NCBI GenBank assembly: GCA_965262505.1 | Contig: CBDHFM010000030.1 | Coordinates: forward strand, 4,774,001-4,838,000 | Source of the DNA: JACPPO01 sp965262505 | Lineage (GTDB): Bacteria; Acidobacteriota; Vicinamibacteria; Vicinamibacterales; UBA2999 | Direction of reading: 5' to 3' | DNA length: 64,000 nucleotides | Shown here: one piece after another, positions 45,070 to 53,891 of the stretch | Layout of the letters: the number at the start of each line of letters is the position of its first letter | Position numbering within the stretch: the first letter of the stretch is position 1 | Position numbers and translations under genes: made by a program | The notes under the pieces: generated by a model | Database searches by the model: none | The model's input: the letters and a program-made list of their open reading frames with translations, nothing else | Told to the model about the DNA's origin: nothing

Positions 45070-46212
45070 ATGGATACAGACCCAACGCTCCGGCTCCTCG
45101 AAGATCTCATATCGATCGATTCGGTGAACCCCTCGCTGGTTCCCGGCGCGCGCGGGGAAGAGGAGATCGCGCGCCGGATCGCCGATGAGTGCATCGCCGC
45201 CGGCCTCACCGTCGACGTCACCGAGATCGCGCCCGGCCGTCCCAACGTCGTCGGTGTGCTCGAGGGACGTGTGCCTGGACCCACGCTGATGTTCTGCGGC
45301 CACATGGATACCGTGGGCGTGGCCGGAATGGACGCGCCGTTTCACCCGGTGCATCGGGACGGCCGCCTGTACGGCCGCGGCGCGCAGGACATGAAGGGCG
45401 GAGTCGCGGCGATGCTCGGCGCCGCACGTGTGCTGGCCGAAGGGGGCGGGTTGCCGAGCGGGGGCCTCATTGTCGCCGCCGTGGTGGACGAGGAGCACGC
45501 CAGCCTCGGGGCCGAGGCGCTCGTGGAGACGTGGCGAGCGGACGCCGCCGTGGTGACCGAGCCCACGGATCTCGATGTGGCGGTCGCGCACAAGGGGTTC
45601 CAGTGGGTCGAGATCGAGACTCGCGGCCAGCGCGCCCACGGCAGCCGCCCCGATGACGGACGCGACGCGATCCTGCGCATGGGCCGGGTTCTCAGCCGAC
45701 TCGAATCGCTCGACCGGCGCTTGCAGACACGGCTGTCTCATCCGCTCCTGGGCACGGCGTCGCTGCATGCATCGACCATCACCGGGGGTGCCGAGATGAG
45801 CAGCTATCCCGCTCGTTGCCGCATGCAGATGGAACGGCGGACGCTCCCCGGTGAACCTCCGGGAGCCGGACTGCAAGAGGCGGAAGCGATTATTGACCGG
45901 CTTCGCAACGACGACTGGGAGTTCGAGGGGGGCGCGCGCCTGATGTGTGGCCGGGAGCCGTACGAGATCGAGCGGACGCACGCGCTGCCGACGGCGCTCG
46001 TGCGCGCTGCCACGTCAGTCGGGTGTCAGGCGCGCCGCGTGGGGGTGAGCTACTGGAGCGATGCGGCGATCCTCGGGGCTGCCGGTATTCCGTCCGTCCT
46101 GTTCGGGCCAGGCGGCGCGGGTCTCCACAGCCCGGAGGAGTACGTGCGGTTGCAGGATGTGTGCTCGTGCCGCGACACGCTCGTCGCGCTCGCGCGCGAG
46201 TTGACGCGCTGA
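45070..46212 (+). CDS. M20-family deacylase/peptidase (ArgE/DapE type)
   Basis: 380 residues from ATG 45070 (AGGAA upstream). Metal ligands: LMFCGHMDTVG (His, Asp), YGRGAQDMKGGVAAM (bridging Asp), VVDEEHASLG (catalytic Glu-Glu), TEPTDLDV and the C-terminal GAGLHSPEEYV (His). A dimerisation lid is present (VEIETRGQRAHGSRPDDG). It probably hydrolyses an N-acyl amino acid; the substrate is not determined. Divergent from cca with a 43-bp gap. Confidence 0.88.
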   Translation: MDTDPTLRLLEDLISIDSVNPSLVPGARGEEEIARRIADECIAAGLTVDVTEIAPGRPNVVGVLEGRVPGPTLMFCGHMDTVGVAGMDAPFHPVHRDGRLYGRGAQDMKGGVAAMLGAARVLAEGGGLPSGGLIVAAVVDEEHASLGAEALVETWRADAAVVTEPTDLDVAVAHKGFQWVEIETRGQRAHGSRPDDGRDAILRMGRVLSRLESLDRRLQTRLSHPLLGTASLHASTITGGAEMSSYPARCRMQMERRTLPGEPPGAGLQEAEAIIDRLRNDDWEFEGGARLMCGREPYEIERTHALPTALVRAATSVGCQARRVGVSYWSDAAILGAAGIPSVLFGPGGAGLHSPEEYVRLQDVCSCRDTLVALARELTR

Positions 46213-46243
46213 CAGGGCACGTACACCGCGTGGCGGTCTCGTG

Positions 46244-47176
46244 TCACCGCTCTCGCACCAGTGCCTTCAGGACGAAGCCTACATTCGCCGGACGCTCACC
46301 GAGTCGACGCATGAAATAGGGAAACCACTCGCGGCCGAAGGGCACGTAGATGCGCACGCGGTATCCTTCGGCCACGAGCGAGGCCTGGAGGTCGCGCCGG
46401 ATGCCGTAGATCATCTGGAATTCAAATCGATCCTTGGCGAGACCTTGCGCGGCTGCGTACGCGCGGATCTTCTCGATGATCCTTGGGTCGTGGGTGGCAA
46501 CGGCCGGGTACGTCCCCTCGTCGAGCAGCACGCGCGCCAGCCGCACGAACGCCGCATCGACCTCCCCCTTCTGCTGAAACGCCAGAGACGAGGGCTCCTT
46601 GTAGGCGCCCTTGACGAGCCGGACACGGGCTCCCAACTCGTTCATCCGTGGCACGTCGGCCTCAGTGCGATGCAGATACGATTGCAGGGCCACGCCAACA
46701 CTCCGATATCGGTGCTCCCACAGCGTTTCGAAAATCTCGAGCGTCCGTTCCGTGTAGGGCGAGTTCTCCATGTCGATGCGGATAAAGAACTCACGGCGCG
46801 CCGCCGGCTCGAGGAGGCGTCGCAGGTTGTCGACGCATGTCGCGCGGTCCACGTCGATGCCGAGCTGCGTCAGCTTCAGTGAGATGTTCCGCTCGATGCC
46901 CGCGTCGGCGACGACGTCAAGCAGCCGCACGTACTCCTGCGTGGCGGTCGTCGAGGCCTCCGTCGTTCTCGCGTGTTCCCCGAGGCGGTCGAGCGTGACC
47001 AGCAAGCCCTGCGACTGCAGCCGCCGCGATACCTCGATGGCAGCCTCGATCGTCTCGCCGGCGACGAATCGGCTGACGAAGCTGTCGGTCGTCGCCAGGC
47101 CGTACCGCGAGGCGAAGCGCTTCAGGATCGTGCTGCGGGACAGGGCGTAGAAGAACGCCTTCGCCCCCGCGTACAT
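46244..47176 (-). CDS. Proline dehydrogenase
   Basis: 310 residues, the monofunctional ProDH length. Oxidises proline to pyrroline-5-carboxylate with FAD. Family motifs: VSRFVAGETIEAAIEVSRRL, ISLKLTQLGIDVDRATC, IRIDMENSPYTERTLEIF, VGVALQSYLHRTEADV, RVRLVKGAYKEP, VATHDPRII and the C-terminal YVPFGREWFPYFMRRLGERP. The start overlaps the acyltransferase stop by 1 base, so the two are coupled. Confidence 0.93.
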   Translation of the reverse strand: MYAGAKAFFYALSRSTILKRFASRYGLATTDSFVSRFVAGETIEAAIEVSRRLQSQGLLVTLDRLGEHARTTEASTTATQEYVRLLDVVADAGIERNISLKLTQLGIDVDRATCVDNLRRLLEPAARREFFIRIDMENSPYTERTLEIFETLWEHRYRSVGVALQSYLHRTEADVPRMNELGARVRLVKGAYKEPSSLAFQQKGEVDAAFVRLARVLLDEGTYPAVATHDPRIIEKIRAYAAAQGLAKDRFEFQMIYGIRRDLQASLVAEGYRVRIYVPFGREWFPYFMRRLGERPANVGFVLKALVRER

Positions 47177-48303
47177 CAGTGTGTGCGACGGGAGGGTGAG
47201 GCGAGCAGGTGATCGAGCGTGTGCGCGTAGTAGCGGAGCACATGGCGGTCTCGCACGCGTACGCGACCGCGCTCGACGACGACGACGCCGCGTGTTTCGA
47301 GGAGTTCGAGCGCGCCGTCTACCGCTTGGGCACCGCTCTCGACACCAAGGTTGGCGCCATTGGCCCTGAGCGTCTCGACCACGGCATCAGCGCGCCCTTC
47401 GAGATCGCGATGGGTGATGGAGGGGCGCATCGCGTTGGCGATCACCGCGGTCGGGAGCACCTTGTACAGACGTCCAATCGCGGTCATGACCGTATGGGCG
47501 AAGTCGAGCACCTCGCGCCGCGACGTCAGATCAATGTCGATGGCGATGGGTTTGCCGAATGTCACGAATGCCCGCGATCGGTACCCGACCGCGTAGCGCA
47601 CCATCTCTGCCAGTTCGCGGCTGAACGGCTTCTGCGTGCGCTTGATGCCCTGGCGCGCCAGGACGTGATCTTCGAGCACCAGGTCGTAGGCCACGGCCGT
47701 TGGCAGCACGACCATGTGCCGGTGTTCGGCTTGCAGCGCGGCATGCATGAGGCCGGTCTTCGGGGACTTCATCTCGCCACTGTAGCTGCGGCCGCCCTCA
47801 GGGTAGAAGAACAGGTCCTGCGTTCGCAGCAGTTCCGCCACGTACGCCTTCAGCGTCATCAGATAGGCGGGGTCCTTGGTGTTGCGTCGGATGGGGATGG
47901 CGCCGGTGACATGCCGGTGCAGGAGGCCGAGCGGCCCACCGAAGAGATTGATGCCCGCGGCGACGATCGGCGGACGCACGCCGTGCTCATCAAGGACGAG
48001 CAACTCGACGAGATAATCGGTGTGGCTCTTGTGGTTCGATGCGTAGATGACGCGGCCGGCGCGGGTGGCGGCACGCGCCGCGTCGATGTGTTCGGCCACC
48101 CGCTCGATCTTTCGAAGGATCGGGTAGAGCGGATGCTTCAGTGCTCGGTAGATCGAGTAGCGCTGCGTGGTGCGCAACTCCTCCAGGTAGCCCCGGATCC
48201 GCTCGCGCGCGGCGACCCCGCCCTCGCCATGGCTGCTATCGAGGTACCCCCTGATCTCCTCCCGCGACAGCACGGCCTCGGAGATCTCGTCGAGCATCGG
48301 CAC
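47176..48303 (-). CDS. PlsB-like glycerol-3-phosphate acyltransferase
   Basis: 375 residues. Acyltransferase motifs I-IV: YASNHKSHTDYLVELLVL (HxxxxD), GAIPIRRN, FFYPEGGRSYSGEMKSPKTG and VVLPTAVAYDLVLED. The first step of phospholipid synthesis is likely; the length is shorter than E. coli PlsB. The C-terminal part (RVRVRDRHVLRYYAHTLDHL) matches the PlsB C-terminal region. Coupled to proline dehydrogenase downstream. Confidence 0.83.
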   Translation of the reverse strand: MPMLDEISEAVLSREEIRGYLDSSHGEGGVAARERIRGYLEELRTTQRYSIYRALKHPLYPILRKIERVAEHIDAARAATRAGRVIYASNHKSHTDYLVELLVLDEHGVRPPIVAAGINLFGGPLGLLHRHVTGAIPIRRNTKDPAYLMTLKAYVAELLRTQDLFFYPEGGRSYSGEMKSPKTGLMHAALQAEHRHMVVLPTAVAYDLVLEDHVLARQGIKRTQKPFSRELAEMVRYAVGYRSRAFVTFGKPIAIDIDLTSRREVLDFAHTVMTAIGRLYKVLPTAVIANAMRPSITHRDLEGRADAVVETLRANGANLGVESGAQAVDGALELLETRGVVVVERGRVRVRDRHVLRYYAHTLDHLLASPSRRTH

Positions 48304-48350
48304 GGTCTCGACTATAGCACCCTGTCTGCGGCGGTGCCCGGGCGCCTGGT

Positions 48351-48842
48351 CTACTTGTCCCTGGCCTCCCAGTACAGGAGCACGAGCGCCCCGGCCATGT
48401 TCAGCATCATCAGGCGCGTCGAGAGCAGGTGCAGCTCGTCGAACTGGAGGCGTCGCGCGTCACCGGCGGGCAGGCTCGATGCCAGGCCGCCCACGTCCTG
48501 CTGAATGGCATCAATGCGGTCGAGCACGACGAGGCCTGAGTACAGCGCTACGGCCAGCATGCACGCGACGAGTGCGCTGCGCACCGCATAACCCGCCGGC
48601 CGCGGGCCGAGGAGCGCCATTGCCGCCAGGGTGACGAGCAGAAGGCCGCCGGCTCCATACGAGACGTAGTGGAAGCGGGCGATCGTGACGCCGAAGACCT
48701 CGCCTGCCAGCGCCCGGCCCGCGGACGGCTCGATCGACTGGAGAACCTGGAACGTCGTGGGGGCCACCAGCGCGCCCAGGATCACCATGCCGCCCAGCCA
48801 GATGACCAGCGCCAGCACGTACACGTACCGCAGTGCGAGCAT
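48351..48842 (-). CDS. DUF4149 membrane protein
   Basis: 163 residues with four membrane helices (YVYVLALVIWLGGMVILGAL, GAGGLLLVTLAAMALLGPR, SALVACMLAVALYSGLVVLD, LMMLNMAGALVLLYWEAR). The conserved HYVSYG and HLLSTRLMMLN stretches fit DUF4149. Function unknown. Divergent from transketolase with a 34-bp gap. Confidence 0.8.
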   Translation of the reverse strand: MLALRYVYVLALVIWLGGMVILGALVAPTTFQVLQSIEPSAGRALAGEVFGVTIARFHYVSYGAGGLLLVTLAAMALLGPRPAGYAVRSALVACMLAVALYSGLVVLDRIDAIQQDVGGLASSLPAGDARRLQFDELHLLSTRLMMLNMAGALVLLYWEARDK

Positions 48843-48876
48843 CCGGGCATTATAATTCCCGTCCGGAGGTTTCTCG

Positions 48877-50739
48877 TTGCCAGTACACACGTCCTTGAAC
48901 GTGCCCGCGTTGATGAACGTCGCGACACGCCTGCGTATCGACTCGTTGCGCTCCACCAGCGAAGCTGGCAGCGGCCATCCCAGTACCTGCTGTTCGGCGG
49001 CTGAGATCGTGGCCGCGCTGTTCTTCGAAGAGATGCGGTACGACCCGCACGATCCGCAAAATCCCGACAACGACCGCTTTGTGCTGTCGAAGGGGCACGC
49101 CGCGCCCGTGCTGTACGCCGCCTGGGCGGAAGCCGGGTTTCTCAAGCGCGAAGACCTGCTGACGCTGCGGCGGCTCGACTCGGACCTCGAGGGCCATCCG
49201 ACACCGAGGCTGCCGTTCACCGACGTGGCCACCGGGTCGCTCGGCCAGGGCTTGTGCGCGGGCGTCGGCATCGCGTTCAACGCTCGCCGCATCGGGTCCG
49301 ACTACCGGACCTACGTGCTCATGGGCGACGGCGAGACCGCGGAGGGCTCGGTGTGGGAGGCCGCGGACGTGGCGGCGTTCGACAAGCTGGACTCGCTCTG
49401 CGGCATCACCGACGTCAATGGGCTCGGCCAGAGCGGACCGACGCAGTGGCAGCACGACCTGGAGGCGCTGGCCGCACGGTGGCGGGCGTTCGGCTGGAAC
49501 GCCCTGGTCGTCGACGGGCACGATCTGGCGGAGGTCGTCGGCGCGCTGGGCAGGGCGCGGCAGACGATCGGCCGACCGACGATGATCCTGGCGAAGACGC
49601 TCAAGGGAAAGGGCGTCTCGCTGATGGAAGGGAAGGGCGGCTGGCACGGCAAGCCGCTCAAGAAGGGTGGGGAGCTGGATGTGGCGCTCGCCGAACTCGA
49701 GTCGCAGCTGGTGCCCGAAGACAGCCCCGCGCCGCGCCCGCGGCCGCCAAGGACGGCTGCCGGCGCCGGCCGGCGCGCGCCAGCGGCGCCGGGAACCGTT
49801 GGACCCACGGCGTACAAGGTGGGCGACAGCGTGGCGACCCGCGAGGCCTACGGCGCCGCGATCGCCCGACTCGCCGCCACCGATGACCGCATCATCGCGC
49901 TCGACGCGGACGTGAAGAACTCGACGTTCAGCGAGAAGTTCGAGCAGCAGCACCCGCAGCGCTTCTATCAGACCTTCATCGCCGAGCAGGCGATGCTCGG
50001 CGCGGCGATGGGGCTGGCCAGTCGCGGCGCGATCCCGTTTCCCTCGACCTTTGCCGCTTTTCTGACCCGCGCGTACGATTTCATTCGGATGGCCGCGATC
50101 AGCGGCCTGAACGTCAAGATGGCCGGGTCGCACGCGGGCGTGTCGATTGGCGAGGATGGTCCGTCGCAGATGGCGCTCGAGGATCTGGCGATGATGCGCG
50201 CCCAGCCGACCATCGCGGTGCTCTATCCCTGCGACGGCGTCAGCACCGAGCGGCTGGTCGAGCGCGCGGCGTATCACCCCGGCCCGGTGTACATGCGCAC
50301 GTCACGTCCCAAGACGCCGGTGATCTACGGGCCAGACGAGTCGTTCGAGGTCGGAGGACTGAAGGTGTTGCGTCAGAGCGCGAACGACGTGGCGACGGTC
50401 GTTGCCGCCGGCGTGACGGTCTTCGAGGCGCTGAAGGCGCACGATGAACTCCAGAAACAGGGCGTCAGCATCCGTGTCATCGATCTCTATTCGCTGCAGC
50501 CGATCGATGCGGAGGCGCTCCTGCGCAGCGCGCGCGACACGAAGGGCACGATGATCACCGTCGAGGACCATTACGCCGGCGGGGGGATTGGCGATGCCGT
50601 CGCGGCGGCGATCGCTCTGGAAGGGTTTACGGTGCGCCGACTCGCCGTGCGCGAGATTGCCCGCAGCGGGACGCCCGACCAGTTGCTCGACCGCTACGGC
50701 ATCTCCGCCAGTCACATCGTCGCGGCCGTGCGATCGTGA
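48877..50739 (+). CDS. tkt: Transketolase
   Basis: 620 residues, single-chain type. Thiamine-diphosphate enzyme of the pentose-phosphate pathway. N-terminal half: SEAGSGHPSTCCSAAEIVAA, LSKGHAAPVLYAAWAE, YVLMGDGETAEGSVWEA (GDG...N cofactor motif completed by DVNGLGQSG). C-terminal half: FYQTFIAEQAMLGAAMGLAS (catalytic Glu) and AGSHAGVSIGEDGPSQMALE. A Pro/Arg/Ala-rich linker at residues about 285-312 joins the halves. TTG start. The thiamine need links it functionally to thiS/thiG. Confidence 0.94.
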   Translation: MPVHTSLNVPALMNVATRLRIDSLRSTSEAGSGHPSTCCSAAEIVAALFFEEMRYDPHDPQNPDNDRFVLSKGHAAPVLYAAWAEAGFLKREDLLTLRRLDSDLEGHPTPRLPFTDVATGSLGQGLCAGVGIAFNARRIGSDYRTYVLMGDGETAEGSVWEAADVAAFDKLDSLCGITDVNGLGQSGPTQWQHDLEALAARWRAFGWNALVVDGHDLAEVVGALGRARQTIGRPTMILAKTLKGKGVSLMEGKGGWHGKPLKKGGELDVALAELESQLVPEDSPAPRPRPPRTAAGAGRRAPAAPGTVGPTAYKVGDSVATREAYGAAIARLAATDDRIIALDADVKNSTFSEKFEQQHPQRFYQTFIAEQAMLGAAMGLASRGAIPFPSTFAAFLTRAYDFIRMAAISGLNVKMAGSHAGVSIGEDGPSQMALEDLAMMRAQPTIAVLYPCDGVSTERLVERAAYHPGPVYMRTSRPKTPVIYGPDESFEVGGLKVLRQSANDVATVVAAGVTVFEALKAHDELQKQGVSIRVIDLYSLQPIDAEALLRSARDTKGTMITVEDHYAGGGIGDAVAAAIALEGFTVRRLAVREIARSGTPDQLLDRYGISASHIVAAVRS

Positions 50740-50831
50740 CGTCAGTGCTGGCGGGTCCGCCGTAGAGGCCCGTCTCACCCGCCCGCAGGGCGTGCTCGTA
50801 CGCCGCGTCCGGCGGGCCACGAAAAGCCTGC

Positions 50832-52193
50832 TTAGGCGGATGCCGCCGGCCCGGTGTTGTTTCGGCGGGTCACCGCGAGCAGCGCGTCAACCGTTGCCGG
50901 GCATAGCTGCGTGCCGCGCCCCTCACCGATAATCGAGAGCACCTGCTCGAGCGGCATCGCGCCGCGGTAGGGCCGGGCGGCCGACAGCGCGTCGAAGATA
51001 TCGGCCGTCGCCATGATGCGCGCGGAGACGGACAGGCCATCGCCAGAGGCCCCGCGGTGGTACCCGCGGCCGTCGATCCGCTCGTGGTGGCAACTCGCGT
51101 CGTAGGCGAATTCCGAGAAGACCGGCACGCGCGCCAGGATCTCGTGCGTGAAGTATGGGTGCCGCTTCACGATCTCCCATTCGTCCGCGTCGAGTTTCCC
51201 TGGCTTGTCGAGGATCCGGTTCGGCACCGACAGCTTGCCGATATCGTGAAGCAGCGCGGCGCGGTGCAGGCGAACGCGCTGCGGCGCTGAGACACCCAAC
51301 TCTGCGGCGATGGCTTCCGAGATCGCCGCCACACGGTTGGAGTGGTCGTAGGTGAGCGCCGACTTGGCGTCGACGACGAGAGCGAACGCGCGCGCGATGC
51401 GATCGAGCCTGGACTCGTCGGCTGGAATCGCGCGCTCGATCGGCTCGGCCGTGGCGATCGCGTCGGAGAGCGGCTCCGAGCGCAGATTGGACCAGACGCG
51501 ATCGCTGGGGCCCAGCGAGCAGAACGCTTTCACCAGCGCCGGGTCGAACCACCGCCCCCGCCGCTCGCGTGCCACCTCCAGCGCGGCGCCGACGCCGCCC
51601 CGGCGCCAGTAGATCTCCACGACCTGCGCGAGGCCGACGATGCGCGCGTAGAGCGGAATCTCGTCGCGGCGCAGGCCAGTCGGGTAGCCGCCGCCGTCCC
51701 AGTGCTCGTCCATCGCCCGGATAGCCACGGCCGTCGGCTCCGAGACGCCGAGTGCCCGCGCAATGCTGGCCCCACGGTCGCAGCGGATCTCGAAGAGCTC
51801 CCGCTGGCTCGAGGGACCGGCGAGCGCGAGCGTGCCAAAGCGGCGCAGCCGCTCGAGGGGCGATCCGTCGGGCTCGGTGTACTCGAGGGCGTACGCGATC
51901 CTTTCGGTCCATTTCCGCCAGTCGCGTTCCCACAGCCCGCGCTTGGCATCCTGGTCGTCCCCGCCGAAGAGCTGGCTGACGCGGGCCGAATTGCTCGAAC
52001 ATCCCGCATCCTTCATCAGGAGCGCGTAGAAGAGGTCCGAGCGTTCGTCAGCGGAAAGCTGGACCTCCTCGGCGATGCGCATGCCGAGCAGGCAGCTCCG
52101 CGCCGCATGCCCCTGTGGCTGCCCTTCGGTGAGGTCCAGCGCGTAGGACATCGCGGACAGCACCGTGGAGAGCTTGACGCGGTCGTCTGTCAG
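50832..52193 (-). CDS. HD-GYP-type phosphodiesterase domain protein
   Basis: 453 residues if started at CTG 52193, which overlaps the DinB stop as CTGA; the real homology begins TDDRVKLSTVLSAMSYALD. The longer frame above lies inside the DinB gene. The C-terminal domain has HDIGKLSVPNRILDKPGKLD and HHERIDGRGYH, the HD and GYP boxes (here GYH). An N-terminal half with similar helical pattern (LLGMRIAEEVQLSADERSDL) may be a degenerate second HD domain. It probably hydrolyses cyclic di-GMP or is a related sensor. Confidence 0.82.
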   Translation of the reverse strand: MTDDRVKLSTVLSAMSYALDLTEGQPQGHAARSCLLGMRIAEEVQLSADERSDLFYALLMKDAGCSSNSARVSQLFGGDDQDAKRGLWERDWRKWTERIAYALEYTEPDGSPLERLRRFGTLALAGPSSQRELFEIRCDRGASIARALGVSEPTAVAIRAMDEHWDGGGYPTGLRRDEIPLYARIVGLAQVVEIYWRRGGVGAALEVARERRGRWFDPALVKAFCSLGPSDRVWSNLRSEPLSDAIATAEPIERAIPADESRLDRIARAFALVVDAKSALTYDHSNRVAAISEAIAAELGVSAPQRVRLHRAALLHDIGKLSVPNRILDKPGKLDADEWEIVKRHPYFTHEILARVPVFSEFAYDASCHHERIDGRGYHRGASGDGLSVSARIMATADIFDALSAARPYRGAMPLEQVLSIIGEGRGTQLCPATVDALLAVTRRNNTGPAASA

Positions 52194-52771
52194 CGCGGAA
52201 AACCCTCGGCGGAGAGGACGCGTTGCGCCTGGGCGAGGTGCCGGCGCTCGTGGGCCAGCATCATGGCGAAGGCCGACCCGAGCGGCAGCCGGAGCCAGCG
52301 CGCCGCCGGTGAAGCGACGCGCGCCCGCGCGAGGTCGAGGCCGTTGGCCTGGTGCAGGCGATCGACGTACTGGACCTGGTACGCGTGGAACGCCGCCACC
52401 ACGTCGTGCCGCGACCGCCCCGGCTCCGGCCGGAAGGCCTTGGGCGCACTGGCGCACAGCCGGGTGGTTGGTTGCACCAGGTAGACCGCCAGCCGGCCGA
52501 TCCAGTTGTACGAGTGCGGGCCGGCGCCGTACAGGCCGCGTCGGATCGCCTCGGCGACCCCCTCGTCTATGACCGGCAGGTACTGGCGCGCGGTCACGTT
52601 GAGATGATCGAGGCACTGCGACACCGACCAGGCGTCGGGCACCGGCTGCCAGGAGAACTGCTCGTCGCTGAGGGGTGCAACCAGTGCACCGGCGTCAGCG
52701 GAGACCTGTTCGAACTGTTTGCGGAATTCGTCGATCTCGGGTGCGAGCCCCGCAGGTCCACTGGCGACCAT
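52190..52771 (-). CDS. DinB-family protein
   Basis: 193 residues, four-helix DinB fold. Metal-ligand His in VSQCLDHLNVTARQYLPVID and the HExxHxxQ-like AHERRHLAQAQRVL at the end. Members bind a metal and include thiol-dependent transferases; the substrate is unknown. Stop overlaps the HD-GYP start. Confidence 0.85.
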   Translation of the reverse strand: MVASGPAGLAPEIDEFRKQFEQVSADAGALVAPLSDEQFSWQPVPDAWSVSQCLDHLNVTARQYLPVIDEGVAEAIRRGLYGAGPHSYNWIGRLAVYLVQPTTRLCASAPKAFRPEPGRSRHDVVAAFHAYQVQYVDRLHQANGLDLARARVASPAARWLRLPLGSAFAMMLAHERRHLAQAQRVLSAEGFPR

Positions 52772-52784
52772 GGACGATCTTAAC

Positions 52785-53828
52785 TCACCGGATGTAGGAC
52801 GGCCCTTGCGGCCCGCCGCCGATCGCTTCCGCCGCCGGCGATTCCGGCCAGGCCGGCACGGGAGCGGCCGCGTACGCCGCGTGCCCGAAGGACCGCTGGA
52901 AGAGCGCCGTCTGCGACGCCATGAACTGCAGCTTCAACAGGAGCCGCGCCAGCAGGAAGAGCTGGGTCCCCGCGACTCCAAGCCACATCGACAGCCCCAT
53001 CGCTCCGGCGCCCGGCGCTGCGAGCGCCCACACGGCGAGCAACGACAGGAATACAAGCGCGTTGAGGGCGTACAAGCCGAAGACGCGGGCCGGGTGCCGT
53101 CCGACGAACGCCAGCGCGGCCGAGAACGCCCCGATTATGCTGCGCCGATCCTCGACCACCGTGCGGATTCGTGCATAGTCACACGCGAGGTTGACCGCGA
53201 CGAGCGCCGCGCCGAACGTGGCGTACAGCACGAGGCGCCAGACGAAGGCGACGCGCTCGGTGGTGAGGTCCTGCGTCAATCGGTCGTACAGATCATCGAA
53301 CAGCCACACGTGGACGTAGGAGAAAAGGAACCAGTACGCGGCTCCCGCGACGAGCGCGAGCCGCAGGAAGCGCCAGAAGAAGACACCGGAGGCGGCAAAG
53401 AAGCCGTGCGCCCGGGTAGGGCGTTGCCGCGCGTAGCGATCGAGGATGCCGCCGGAGAGGAACGTCCACACCAGCAGGTACACTGCCAGCGCGGCGGTAA
53501 TCGGGAACGATTCGCGTTGCGCATCCACCACACCGCTGATGTTGCCGAGGGTGGCGGCGAACCCGATGATGACGGGGGAGAAGGTCGTGCCGAGCGCTGC
53601 GGTTCCTGGCCCATCCGCCCGCGACGTGAACTCCCGCCACCAGCCGTAGTCCACCGCATCGGCCACCTCACCCGCCACCAGGCTGCGGCCCAGATCCGCT
53701 TCGATCATCCCGCGCAGCGCCAGCGCCAGCGGCAGCGCGGCCAGGAGCGTCACGGCGAAGACGCCGGCCAGCACCGCGGGAGCCCGTAGCACCCGCCGGA
53801 ACCCGTCACGCCACGCCGAAAAGATCAA
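52785..53828 (-). CDS. Multi-span membrane protein
   Basis: About 347 residues from TTG 53828 (MIFSAWRDGFRRVLRAP); a TTG at 53858 is the other possible start. Six or so membrane helices (LAGVFAVTLLAALPLALALR, AALAVYLLVWTFLSGGILD, FLRLALVAGAAYWFLFSYV, GLYALNALVFLSLLAVWALA). The ARQRPTRAHGFFAASGVFFW segment between helices is characteristic of large unnamed acidobacterial membrane proteins. No function is known. Confidence 0.7.
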   Translation of the reverse strand: MIFSAWRDGFRRVLRAPAVLAGVFAVTLLAALPLALALRGMIEADLGRSLVAGEVADAVDYGWWREFTSRADGPGTAALGTTFSPVIIGFAATLGNISGVVDAQRESFPITAALAVYLLVWTFLSGGILDRYARQRPTRAHGFFAASGVFFWRFLRLALVAGAAYWFLFSYVHVWLFDDLYDRLTQDLTTERVAFVWRLVLYATFGAALVAVNLACDYARIRTVVEDRRSIIGAFSAALAFVGRHPARVFGLYALNALVFLSLLAVWALAAPGAGAMGLSMWLGVAGTQLFLLARLLLKLQFMASQTALFQRSFGHAAYAAAPVPAWPESPAAEAIGGGPQGPSYIR

Positions 53829-53891
53829 CGTGTGACACCCAAAGCGCCCATCTCCCAACCTGCCGCGCCGCTCGGCCGCCCAGCCACGCCG

